64,000 nucleotides of DNA from Microlunatus panaciterrae (lineage in GTDB: Bacteria > Actinomycetota > Actinomycetes > Propionibacteriales > Propionibacteriaceae), in NCBI RefSeq assembly GCF_016907535.1, contig NZ_JAFBCF010000001.1, forward strand, positions 3,100,001-3,164,000, written 5' to 3'. The stretch's first letter is position 1. Each line of letters starts with the position of its first letter. The notes beneath the pieces are model-generated. The model searched no databases. It worked only from the letters and a program-made list of their open reading frames with translations, and had not been told where the DNA came from. Positions 52,446 to 60,538 of this stretch are shown here, piece after piece. The position numbers and the translations under genes are program-made.

Positions 52446-53744
52446 GTGTCAGCCACCCCTGCCGCCCCGGGTCGGGCCCGGCTGAGCCGGTTGCTCGACG
52501 CCAGTGACGGGATCGGTGTCGGTCCTGCTCTGCCGGGCCGGAGCCTCCTCTTCGACGTCTTGATCGCGTTGGTGTTCACCGCTGTGGGATTTCTGCTGCT
52601 CCAGGTCTTCTCGCCGAAGGCGAGCTGGGACGACGCGCTGTTCGTGGCGTTGATCAACCTTCCGCTGGCCCTCCGGCGTCGCCTCCCGGTGACGTCCTTC
52701 GGGTTGATCTTCGTCCTCGGTCTGCTTCAGATGATGGCGGGCGTTCCGATCGGGCTCTATGACGCCGGCCTGCTGTTCTCGCTCTACTCGGTGGTGGGCT
52801 ACACCGACAGACGGTTCGCCCTGGTCGCCCTGTCAGTGGCCACCGTCGCAGTGCTCGTCGGTGCGGCCACCGACTGGTGGGGCTACGTCGACCGGCAGCT
52901 GGCCGCCCCGAGCACGTCCGTTCGGCTGTTGTCCTCATTCGGGGCCGCCGGGCTGGTGGCGATCACCTGGGCCTTGGGTGAGCGTCTCCGGTCCGGTCGC
53001 GCCGGTGTCATCGCCTTGTCCGCGCGAGCCGACCAGCTGGAGCGGGACCGTGAGCAGCAGGCCATCATCGCGGCCGCCGGGGAGCGGGCCCGGATCGCGC
53101 GGGAGATGCACGACGTGATCGCCCACGGCCTGTCGGTGATGGTCGTCCAGGCCGACGGGGCCGCGTACGTGGTGGAGCAGTCACCGGCGACGGGTAGGGC
53201 CGTCCTGGAACAGATCGCTGCCACCGGCCGCGAGTCGCTGGCGCAGATGCGTGACCTCCTCGGACTGCTGCGTGCTGACGGCGACGACCTGACCCTGGCC
53301 AGCGCCGAGCACGACGACGGCGGGCCGACCCACGTGCCCCAGCCTGCGTTGGATGACATCCCCGAGCTCGTCGCCGAAGCCTCCGCCGCAGGAGCGGACG
53401 TCACGCTGACCGACACCGGTGACTCCGGCGCCGTGCCGCCGATGGTCCAGCTCACCGCCTACCGGGTGGTGCAGGAGGCCCTGACCAATGCACGCAAGCA
53501 CGGCGGCCGAGCGGTCGAGGTGACGATGGACCACTCCACCTCGGGGTTGCGGGTGATCATCCGCAACGGCCCGCCCGACCTGGGTGGGCCCGCTGTGACC
53601 GGGCCGCCGGGGCATGGGCTGGTGGGCATGGCCGAGAGGGTGGCTGCGGTCGGCGGCGACCTCCACACCCGTGCAGTGCAGGATGGAGGCTTCGTCGTCG
53701 ACGCCTGGCTGCCGTTTCGAGGAGAGGGACCACTGCATGAGTGA
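52446..53744 (+). CDS. NarL-type sensor histidine kinase
   Basis: 432 aa. About five N-terminal membrane segments with little periplasmic sequence (37-58, 65-80, 93-112, 116-140, 158-176), a coiled linker, then HisKA_3 with His222 in RIAREMHDVIAHGLSVMVVQ. HATPase_c: VVQEALTNARKHGG and GPPGHGLVGMAERVAAVGG. Intramembrane-sensing (DesK-like) type. It overlaps the response regulator gene by 8 bp (ATGAGTGA), so the two are coupled. Divergent from the ABC operon, but no evidence links their regulation. Confidence 0.95.
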   Translation: MSATPAAPGRARLSRLLDASDGIGVGPALPGRSLLFDVLIALVFTAVGFLLLQVFSPKASWDDALFVALINLPLALRRRLPVTSFGLIFVLGLLQMMAGVPIGLYDAGLLFSLYSVVGYTDRRFALVALSVATVAVLVGAATDWWGYVDRQLAAPSTSVRLLSSFGAAGLVAITWALGERLRSGRAGVIALSARADQLERDREQQAIIAAAGERARIAREMHDVIAHGLSVMVVQADGAAYVVEQSPATGRAVLEQIAATGRESLAQMRDLLGLLRADGDDLTLASAEHDDGGPTHVPQPALDDIPELVAEASAAGADVTLTDTGDSGAVPPMVQLTAYRVVQEALTNARKHGGRAVEVTMDHSTSGLRVIIRNGPPDLGGPAVTGPPGHGLVGMAERVAAVGGDLHTRAVQDGGFVVDAWLPFRGEGPLHE

Positions 53745-54423
53745 GATCCGGGTGTTCCTGGTGGATGACCAGGAGCTGGTCCGGGCCGGGTTTGCGATGC
53801 TGATCGGTTCCCAGCCCGACATGCGGGTGGTCGGCGAAGCCGGCAACGGGGGTGAGGCGGTGGAGAAGCTCGCCGTGACGGCCGCCGATGTCGTGATCAT
53901 GGACGTCCGGATGCCCCGGATGGACGGGGTGGAGGCGACCAGGATCATCACCGAGCGGTCCGCCGACAGCGGCCAGGAGCTGCCCAGGGTGATCGTGCTG
54001 ACCACGTTCGACCTGGATGAGTACGCCTTCTCCGCGCTCCGTGCCGGGGCCTCCGGTTTCCTGATCAAGGACACACCTCCCGGCGACCTGCTCGCTGCCG
54101 TCCGTACGGTGTTCTCCGGGGACGCGGTGGTCGCGCCGAGCACGACCCGGCGGTTGATCGAGAAGTTCGTCGACGCCGTGCCCGAGCGCACCTCGGTACC
54201 CGACCGGACCAGCAGCCTGACCGGCCGGGAGCGTGAGGTGCTGCTGGAGATCGCCCGAGGTCTGAGCAACCCGGAGATCGCCGACAAGTTCGTCCTCTCC
54301 GAGGCCACAGTGAAGACCCACGTCGGGCCGGATCCTGGCCAAGACCGGTCTGCGCGACCGGGTCGCGCTGGTGGTGCTGGCCTACGAGACCGGCCTCGTC
54401 AGAGCCGGCGGCTGAGGTGGTGA
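53737..54423 (+). pseudogene. NarL/FixJ response regulator with a frameshift in the DNA-binding helix
   Basis: Receiver domain intact: LVDDQELVRAGF, phospho-acceptor Asp56 in VVIMDVRMPRMDG, conserved Lys in FLIKDTPPGDL. The LuxR HTH begins normally (LTGREREVLLEIARGLSNPE, SEATVKTHVG) but at the GGG run 54325-54327 one extra G shifts the frame. The annotated frame then ends GPDPGQDRSARPGR and on to a stop at 54423. Removing one G restores the standard end (RILAKTGLRDRVALVVLAYE) with a stop at 54413-54415. Either a real mutation that kills DNA binding or a homopolymer sequencing error. Confidence 0.85.
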
Positions 54424-54542
54424 GCACGCGCCGGCGACGTCCAGAACGGCGGGGTTACGCCATTTCTGGAGCGATGGCACGTAGTCTCGACCGTAGAGCC
54501 CCGACGGGGCGACAGATTCGAACCACCGGAAAGGCACTACTT

Positions 54543-54824
54543 ATGTCTCTGAATCGCACCGAGCTCGTGGCCGCGATCGCCGAGCAGGCATCGCTGTCGA
54601 AGACGCAGGCCGACGCCGCACTGTCCGCGCTGCAGGACGTCGTCATCGCCAACCTGGAGAAGGGTGAGGCCGTCAAGGTCCCCGGCTTTCTGAACGTCGA
54701 GCGGGTCGAGCGGGCCGCCCGCACCGGCCGGAACCCCCGGACCGGCGAGGAGCTGCAGATCCCTGCCGGCTACGGCGTCAAGGTCACCGCCGGCAGCGCG
54801 CTTAAGAAGGCCGTCGCCAAGTAG
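54543..54824 (+). CDS. hup: HU-family histone-like DNA-binding protein
   Basis: 93 aa, without the long Lys-rich tail of mycobacterial HupB, so HupA/HU-alpha-like. MSLNRTELVAAIAEQASLSK, VVIANLEKGEAVKVPGFLNV and the DNA-binding arm GRNPRTGEELQIPAGYGV define the family. It bends and compacts DNA as a dimer. The ATG at 54543 follows GGAAAGG; the longer upstream frame lacks support. A terminator-like hairpin follows. Confidence 0.96.
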   Translation: MSLNRTELVAAIAEQASLSKTQADAALSALQDVVIANLEKGEAVKVPGFLNVERVERAARTGRNPRTGEELQIPAGYGVKVTAGSALKKAVAK

Positions 54825-54853
54825 TCGCTCCACCGACACGCGTCGATCGTTAA

Positions 54854-54892
54854 GGGGCCCCGAACTCGCTCTGGCGGGTCTCGGGGCCTCGT
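54854..54892 (+). terminator. Terminator-like hairpin after hup
   Basis: Imperfect stem between GGGGCCCCGAACTCGC and GCGGGTCTCGGGGCC around TCTG, followed by TCGTCGTT. Confidence 0.6.
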
Positions 54893-54962
54893 CGTTCCAC
54901 CTGGAGTAGACCATCCCGCCCGGTGGCCCAGTTGGACAAAGCACCATGCGGGCCGAGTTCGT

Positions 54963-54968
54963 TACGCT
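54963..54968 (+). promoter_or_regulatory. Candidate near-leaderless -10 box for the TIGR03960 gene
   Basis: TACGCT, 9 nt before the ATG at 54978; no ribosome site. Confidence 0.45.
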
Positions 54969-54977
54969 GGGAACGCT

Positions 54978-56972
54978 ATGACCACCACTGCTGATCCCAC
55001 CACCGTTGAGCACCGTGCCGCCTCGAACGACCACGACCCCGGATCCCTGTTCTGTCGGCTCGAGCCGCTGCTTCCCAAGGTCGGCAAGCCGATCCAGTAT
55101 GTCGGCGGAGAGCTGAACAGCGTCAGCAAGGACTGGTCGTCAGTCGACGTCCGCTGGGCCCTGATGTATCCCGATGCGTACGAGGTGGGGCAGCCGAACC
55201 AGGGGGTGGCCATCCTCTATGAGGTGCTGAACGAACAGGACTGGATCCTGGCCGAACGCACCTACGCCGTCTGGGCTGACCTGGAGGCGATGCTGCGCGA
55301 GCACCGGATTCCGCAGTTCACGCTGGACTCGCACCGTCCGGTCGGCGCCTTCGACGTGCTCGGGCTGAGCTTCGCCACCGAGCTGGGCTACACCAACATG
55401 CTGAACGCGCTGGACCTGGCCGGGATCGCGCTGCACGCCGTCGACCGCTCCGAGGACGACCCGATCGTGCTGGCCGGCGGGCATGCGGCCTTCAACCCGG
55501 AGCCGATCGCCGACTTCATCGACGCGGCGGTGCTCGGCGACGGCGAGGAGATCGCGCTCAAGATCTCCGAGGTGATCCGCGAATGGAAGGCCGAGGCCCG
55601 ACCCGGAGGGAGGGATGGGCTGTTGCTGCGGCTGGCCGCCGGAGGTGGCGTCTACGTTCCGAAGTTCTACGACGTCGACTATCTGCCCGACGGCAGGATC
55701 CAGCGGGTCGCACCGAACCGCAGCGGGGTGCCGTTCCGGGTCGCCAAGCACACTCTGATGGATCTGGACGCCTGGCCCTACCCGAAGAAGCCGCTGGTGC
55801 CGCTGGCCGAGACGGTGCACGAGCGCTACTCGGTGGAGATCTTCCGCGGCTGCACCCGTGGCTGCCGGTTCTGCCAGGCGGGCATGATCACCCGGCCGGT
55901 GCGCGAGCGCAGCATCGAGACCATCGGGGCCATGGTGCAGGGTGGGATCGAGGCCACCGGCCTGGAGGAGGTGGGGCTGCTCAGCCTGTCCAGTGCGGAC
56001 CATTCCGAGATCGGTGAGGTCACCCGCCAGCTCGCGGATCGCTATGAGGGTAGCAACATCTCGCTGTCACTGCCCAGCACCAGGGTCGACGCGTTCAACA
56101 TCGACCTGGCCAACGAGCTGTCCCGCAACGGGCGGCGGTCCGGGTTGACGTTCGCGCCGGAGGGTGGCTCCGACCGGATGCGCAAGGTGATCAACAAGAT
56201 GGTCGACGAGGACGACCTGATCCGGACCGTGGCTGCCGCCTACAGCAACGGCTGGCGTCAGGTGAAGCTCTACTTCATGTGTGGGCTGCCGACCGAGACC
56301 GACGATGACGTGCTGGCGATCGCGGACCTGGCCAGGCGCGTGATCGCGACCGGGCGCGAGGTCAGCGGCCGGCGCGACATCCGTTGCACGGTGAGCATCG
56401 GCGGCTTCGTGCCGAAGCCGCACACCCCGTTCCAGTGGGCTGCCCAGCTGGACGCCGAGACGACCGACGCCCGGCTGGCCAAGCTGCGGGACGTGATCCG
56501 CTCCGACCGGGCGTACGGCAAGGCGATCGGATTCCGTTACCACGATGGGAAACCCGGCATCATCGAAGGGCTGCTCAGCCGCGGTGATCGTCGGGTCGGC
56601 AAGATCATCGAGGCTGTCTGGCGCGACGGTGGCCGGTTCGACGGCTGGAGTGAGCACTTCTCCTACGACCGCTGGGTCGCCTGCTCCGCGTCGGGTCTCG
56701 AGGGCACCGGCGTGGACCTCGACTGGTACACGGTGCGCGAGCGCGACTACGACGAGGTGCTGCCCTGGGACCATCTGGACTCGGGGCTGGACCGCGACTG
56801 GCTCTGGGAGGACTGGCAGGACGCGCTGGACGAGGTCGAGGTCGACGACTGTCGCTGGACCCCCTGCTTCGACTGCGGCGTCTGCCCTCAGCTGGACACC
56901 ACCATCCAGATCGGGCCCACCGGCCGGTCACTGCTGCCGATCGCCTCGGTCAGCTCCGGCGTCGCTCGTTGA
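54978..56972 (+). CDS. TIGR03960-family radical SAM protein
   Basis: 664 aa. The N-terminal B12-binding-like domain (VRWALMYPDAYEVGQPNQGV) is followed by the radical SAM core with CX3CX2C in FRGCTRGCRFCQAGMITRPV, binding a 4Fe-4S cluster. C-terminal part: IGGFVPKPHTPFQWAAQ, FRYHDGKPGIIEGLLSRGDR, and a Cys-rich end CRWTPCFDCGVCPQ. It is the partner of TIGR03936; the two are adjacent or fused in many Gram-positives and sit before rne. The function is not established, with RNA or protein modification suspected. Here the partner is 2.5 kb away behind two inserted genes. Confidence 0.95.
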   Translation: MTTTADPTTVEHRAASNDHDPGSLFCRLEPLLPKVGKPIQYVGGELNSVSKDWSSVDVRWALMYPDAYEVGQPNQGVAILYEVLNEQDWILAERTYAVWADLEAMLREHRIPQFTLDSHRPVGAFDVLGLSFATELGYTNMLNALDLAGIALHAVDRSEDDPIVLAGGHAAFNPEPIADFIDAAVLGDGEEIALKISEVIREWKAEARPGGRDGLLLRLAAGGGVYVPKFYDVDYLPDGRIQRVAPNRSGVPFRVAKHTLMDLDAWPYPKKPLVPLAETVHERYSVEIFRGCTRGCRFCQAGMITRPVRERSIETIGAMVQGGIEATGLEEVGLLSLSSADHSEIGEVTRQLADRYEGSNISLSLPSTRVDAFNIDLANELSRNGRRSGLTFAPEGGSDRMRKVINKMVDEDDLIRTVAAAYSNGWRQVKLYFMCGLPTETDDDVLAIADLARRVIATGREVSGRRDIRCTVSIGGFVPKPHTPFQWAAQLDAETTDARLAKLRDVIRSDRAYGKAIGFRYHDGKPGIIEGLLSRGDRRVGKIIEAVWRDGGRFDGWSEHFSYDRWVACSASGLEGTGVDLDWYTVRERDYDEVLPWDHLDSGLDRDWLWEDWQDALDEVEVDDCRWTPCFDCGVCPQLDTTIQIGPTGRSLLPIASVSSGVAR

Positions 56973-57014
56973 GCCCGCCGGGCACTGTGCAGACCGTCGA
57001 GACCCACCACGGCA

Positions 57015-57085
57015 CACTGTGCAGGCCCTCGCCGTTCCGTGCAGGGCTCCGGGCGCCTGCACGGAGTGCCCACGGACTGCACGGA
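57015..57085. repeat. 71-bp hairpin element, copy 2
   Basis: Aligns without gaps to 58095-58165 with 59 of 71 identical bases, in the same orientation. Core hairpin arms CCGTGCAGG and CCTGCACGG. A partial extra copy (CACTGTGCAG) lies at 56983. It sits just after the TIGR03960 gene. Confidence 0.85.
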
Positions 57086-57095
57086 GCGCTGGCAC

Positions 57096-58004
57096 TCATC
57101 GTGCCGCCCGGGCGAAGGCCCGCTGAAGCCTGTCCCGGATGACCTGCGGCCGCTGCAGGTCATCCCAGATCCAGCGGACCACCTGCCAGCCGAGGTCGCG
57201 GAGGGCGTCCTCGCGCTGTTTCTCGGCGAACAGTACGTCGGCGGCGGTCTGTCCGGGGCGCAGCAGCCGGCCGTACTTCACCCTGCCGTCGAACTCGCCG
57301 AGGGTGCGTTGCTCCGGCCAGCCGAAGTCGGACCGGCCGGCCAGGGTGCCGGTGGGACCGAAGACCTCGTACTGCAGCTCCACCGGCAACAGACCGAGCC
57401 GATCCAGAACGACCCGGCTCAATGACTCGCCCGGGCTCTCGCTGCGACCGTCGAGGAAGGCCGCCACCCGGCGGGCCCCGGCCACCCCCGGCCAATGCCG
57501 CATCCGCCCAAGCATCTGCTCCAGCTGGTCCCGGTCAAGGCCGGCGGCCAGCGCCTGGTCGCCCGCCGCGACCGCCTGCCGGTAGGGGAGTGTCCTGCTG
57601 AGGTCGGCGACCGTCCGCGCCAGCGACGTGACACGTACACCGGCGAGTTCGACCACGTCACCGTCCGCCAGCGGTGCCGAGTGCAGGTGCAGCTGCCGTC
57701 CGCGGCGGCCTCCGCTGGAGCGGTCACGGGTGAAATGCACCCGCTCGAGCCGGGTCCCCCACACGGGAAGGTCATGCAGGAGGGCGGCCGACTCGTGGCT
57801 GACGACCGCCTCCGGGGAGATGTCGTGCAGGCAGGCGCGGAGCAGCCGCTCGTGGACGTCCCGCACCGGAGGCGGCTGCTCCGGCGGCTCGACGTAGACC
57901 CCGCGGCGTATCCCGATCAGCTCGCCGCGGTGCCGCATCCGCGCGATTTCGTCTCGCTGATATCCGGCTGCCAGCAGGTTGCGGCGGAGAATGAGGTCAT
58001 CCAT
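57096..58004 (-). CDS. AbiEi-like / DUF559-like protein
   Basis: 302 aa. The N-terminal winged-helix region (LLAAGYQRDEIARMRHRGEL, RRGVYVEPPE, AVVSHESAALLHDLPVW) resembles the AbiEi antitoxin domain. The C-terminal part is a Vsr/DUF559-like nuclease fold: GRSDFGWPEQRTLGEFDGRV with Asp and Glu-X-Asp, then EKQREDALRDLGWQVVRWIW. Such proteins are abundant and highly multiplied in actinobacteria; no AbiEii-type toxin gene is next to it, so it is not called a toxin-antitoxin pair. It is flanked by direct 71-bp repeats and lies inside an otherwise conserved gene pair, suggesting insertion. Confidence 0.85.
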   Translation of the reverse strand: MDDLILRRNLLAAGYQRDEIARMRHRGELIGIRRGVYVEPPEQPPPVRDVHERLLRACLHDISPEAVVSHESAALLHDLPVWGTRLERVHFTRDRSSGGRRGRQLHLHSAPLADGDVVELAGVRVTSLARTVADLSRTLPYRQAVAAGDQALAAGLDRDQLEQMLGRMRHWPGVAGARRVAAFLDGRSESPGESLSRVVLDRLGLLPVELQYEVFGPTGTLAGRSDFGWPEQRTLGEFDGRVKYGRLLRPGQTAADVLFAEKQREDALRDLGWQVVRWIWDDLQRPQVIRDRLQRAFARAAR

Positions 58005-58094
58005 CCGTCCAGTCCAACGCCTCTGACAGTGCGGGTCGGGCCCTGGAGACGATCTGTGGATAGCTTTTTGGAGCCCTAATGACCTGAGTCACGC

Positions 58095-58165
58095 CACTGT
58101 GCAGATCCTCTCTGTTCCGTGCAGGTCTCCGAGGGCCTGTACGGAGTGCGTACCGTCTGCACGGA
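58095..58165. repeat. 71-bp hairpin element, copy 3
   Basis: Gap-free alignment with 57015-57085 (83% identical). Core hairpin arms CCGTGCAGG and CCTGTACGG (one mismatch). It lies between the AbiEi-like gene and the MFS gene. Confidence 0.85.
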
Positions 58166-58177
58166 CGCGGGGGACGC

Positions 58178-59440
58178 TCAGCGGCGCTGCCGGCGATGCT
58201 CCAACTCGTCCTCGAGGAACTTCGGCCGGACGGCCAGCAGACCCATGACGAGCAGCGGGATCGCCAGGGCGATCAGGAACAGCTTGGGCACCACCCAGCC
58301 GCCGGTGGCGGCGTGCAGCACACCGACCAGGAACGGCCCGGGCGCTGCGATCAGGTAGCCCACGCTCTGGGTGAACCCGGACAACGCCGCGGTGCCCTGG
58401 CTGGTCCGTGCCCGCAGCCCGATCAGGGCCAGGATCACGGGGAAGGCGGCCGTCCCCAGAGCCAGCAGGATCGCCCACAGCCACGGCAAGGCGGACGGCG
58501 CCAGGAGCAGCCCGACATAGCCGCCGACCAGGCAGCAGAAGATCAGCACCAGCAGCCCTGACGGTTGCCGCTTCCGGGCCGTGTAGGCAGGGAACAGGAA
58601 CGCGAGCGGGATCCCCACGACGGCCGAGATGCCGAGGAAGAACCCCGAGGCGGCGGTGGAGTAGCCCGCGTCCTGGTACATGGTGGCGAGCCAACCGAAG
58701 ATGGCGTACGCCTGCATCGACTGAACGCCGAAGAAGACCGCCAGGATCCAGCCCAGCCGGGTGCGGGCCACCTGGCGGATGCTTATCGGCGCGCCCTGCA
58801 CCGCAGTCGCCTCCCCGGGAGTCGGCACGTCCGGGCTGTCATGGCGCACCAGCAGCAACCAGGGCAGCACGGCCACTGCTGCGGTGATGGCCCAGATGCC
58901 CAGGCCCCAGCGCCAGCCGCCGAGAGCGTGCGCGATCGGCACCGTCAGCATGCTGGCGGCGGCGACCCCGATCGTCATCGAGGTCGAGTAGAGGGCGGTG
59001 ACCAGCCCCACCCGATGGCTGTAGTGCAGCTTGACCAAAGAGGGCAGCAGGACGTTGGCGGCGGCCATGCCGGACAGACCGACCATGGTGGACAGCAGGA
59101 AGACCAGTGCGGAACCGGTCGCCGCGCGGATCAGCTGCCCGACGATGACCAGGCCGAGCGCGGTCAGCATCACCCGGTGCACCCCGAACCGGGCGGCTGC
59201 CATCGGTGCCAGCGCGCCGAAGCCCGAGAAGCACAGCACCGGCAGGGCGGTCAGCAGACCCGCCAGGGCGGGCCCCATCCCCAGCTCGCCGGTGATGGTC
59301 GGCAGGAAGGGGCCGAGGGCGACCGCCAGCGGACGGAGGTTGAACGCCAGGATCAGCAGACCCCCGATCACGAGCCAGCGCGACTCGGGCAGCCCGCCGC
59401 CGCGGCTCCGAGTGGACTGCTGGGTCTGCCCGGTTTCCAT
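58178..59440 (-). CDS. MFS transporter, CynX/NimT-like
   Basis: 420 aa with about twelve membrane segments. WLVIGGLLILAFNLRPLAVA and the following LPTITGELG are typical of the CynX/NimT (cyanate/nitroimidazole) branch; the central cytoplasmic loop is HDSPDVPTPGEATAVQGAPI; the second half starts at ARTRLGWILAVFFGVQSMQA. The exported or imported substrate is unknown. The ATG at 59440 has AGGAGGAACG directly upstream, better than the longer frame from 59530. Inserted on the opposite strand between TIGR03960 and TIGR03936. Confidence 0.92.
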   Translation of the reverse strand: METGQTQQSTRSRGGGLPESRWLVIGGLLILAFNLRPLAVALGPFLPTITGELGMGPALAGLLTALPVLCFSGFGALAPMAAARFGVHRVMLTALGLVIVGQLIRAATGSALVFLLSTMVGLSGMAAANVLLPSLVKLHYSHRVGLVTALYSTSMTIGVAAASMLTVPIAHALGGWRWGLGIWAITAAVAVLPWLLLVRHDSPDVPTPGEATAVQGAPISIRQVARTRLGWILAVFFGVQSMQAYAIFGWLATMYQDAGYSTAASGFFLGISAVVGIPLAFLFPAYTARKRQPSGLLVLIFCCLVGGYVGLLLAPSALPWLWAILLALGTAAFPVILALIGLRARTSQGTAALSGFTQSVGYLIAAPGPFLVGVLHAATGGWVVPKLFLIALAIPLLVMGLLAVRPKFLEDELEHRRQRR

Positions 59441-59497
59441 CGTTCCTCCTGAACCGACCTGACGTTGCCGGCGACCAACCGTAACCGGCTCCGACGG

Positions 59498-59503
59498 TAT
59501 CCT
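59498..59503 (+). promoter_or_regulatory. Candidate leaderless -10 box for the TIGR03936 gene
   Basis: TATCCT, exactly 7 nt before the GTG at 59511. A private promoter is expected since the gene is cut off from TIGR03960. Confidence 0.55.
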
Positions 59504-59510
59504 CGTCGCC

Positions 59511-60230
59511 GTGTCCGAGAAGCAGCGCACCCAGCCTGAGCAGCATGCGCCCCCGGTGCAGAAGATGCGGCTGCGCTATGCCAAACGCGGTCGGGCCCGC
59601 TTCACCAGCCACCGGGACTTCTCGCGGGCCTTCGAGCGGGCGCTGCGTCGCGCGGGCATTCCGATGGCCTACTCGTCCGGCTTCTCGCCGCATCCGCGGA
59701 TCTCGTACGCCAACGCCTCGCCGACCGGAGCAGCCAGCGAGGCCGAGTACCTGGAGATCGGCCTGGCCGCCGAGTGTGACCCCGACCGGGTGCGGGCCGC
59801 GCTGGACGAGGCCCTTCCGCCCGGCCTGGATGTGGTCGAGGCCATCGTCGCCCCGCCGGGCGCCCTGGCCGACCTGCTGACCGGCTCGCTCTGGCAGATC
59901 CGGCTCCCCGGGATCGATGCCGCGGAGCTGGGTGCTGCCTGCGAGAACTTCCTGGGCCAGTCGTCGGTCCTGGTCCAGCGGATGACGAAGAACGGCATCC
60001 GCAGCTTCGACGCCCGCCAGGCGGTGGTGTCGCTGCGCGTCTCGGACGGGGAGATCCTGCTGGTCTGCCGACACCAGACCCCGCTGGTGCGGCCGGACGA
60101 CGTGCTGACCGCGCTGGGAGAGGTCTCGCCGTCGTTCGCGCCGGTCGAGGTTCCAGTCATCACCCGGCTCGCCCAGGGCACCCTGGAGGAGGAGACCGGC
60201 GAGATCGCCGACCCGCTGACCGTACGCTGA
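59511..60230 (+). CDS. TIGR03936-family (DUF2344) radical SAM-associated protein
   Basis: 239 aa. MRLRYAKRGRARFTSHRDFS and RALRRAGIPMAYSSGFSPHP followed by RISYANASPTG are the family signatures. It partners TIGR03960 radical SAM proteins; in Firmicutes and others the two can be one polypeptide. The C-terminal third is more variable. The exact role is unknown. It is upstream of rne, the usual location, with a 308-bp leader region between. Confidence 0.95.
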   Translation: MSEKQRTQPEQHAPPVQKMRLRYAKRGRARFTSHRDFSRAFERALRRAGIPMAYSSGFSPHPRISYANASPTGAASEAEYLEIGLAAECDPDRVRAALDEALPPGLDVVEAIVAPPGALADLLTGSLWQIRLPGIDAAELGAACENFLGQSSVLVQRMTKNGIRSFDARQAVVSLRVSDGEILLVCRHQTPLVRPDDVLTALGEVSPSFAPVEVPVITRLAQGTLEEETGEIADPLTVR

Positions 60231-60538
60231 GCGACACCTCTCGCGCGTCGCACAGGTCGGCTGACGGATCCCTGCACATTGTGTGGGATACTGGGCCCAT
60301 GGTTAGAGCACACCGTGTGCTCGAACCCGATGTGGGCAACTGCGAGGTGACAGATCGCAGTGCTGTGCGGCAGTTTCTGCACCGCGACGAGCGAGGTCCC
60401 CCCGAAAGGGTGGGCTCCTTAGACCGCGGGAGACTGTGACTCACACCATCGGGCGACCAACAGCTTCCGCCACCCAGTCCTGCTGGGAGTGGCGAAACGA
60501 GAATGCGTGCCCAAGGGGTGCGTCGCAGAGGAGTCCGG
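60231..60538 (+). other. Leader region of rne with a structured 5' end
   Basis: 308 bp without a gene. GATACT at 60287-60292 is a possible -10 box. Just downstream is a hairpin at 60301-60327: outer GGTT/AACC and inner GAGCACA/TGTGCTC around CCG, with one mismatch. Further GC-rich inverted repeats occur around 60340-60400 (e.g. GATCGCAG and CTGTGCGG segments). AGAGGAG at 60526-60532 is the rne ribosome site. A leader of more than 200 nt contrasts with the leaderless starts nearby. Confidence 0.5.

Noticed and set aside
57096-58004. AbiE toxin-antitoxin system
   Set aside because: Only an AbiEi-like domain is present, fused to a nuclease-like domain; no AbiEii nucleotidyltransferase gene is adjacent.
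60231-60538. Known riboswitch upstream of rne
   Set aside because: Hairpins are visible but I could not match any known riboswitch core; kept only as a structured leader.
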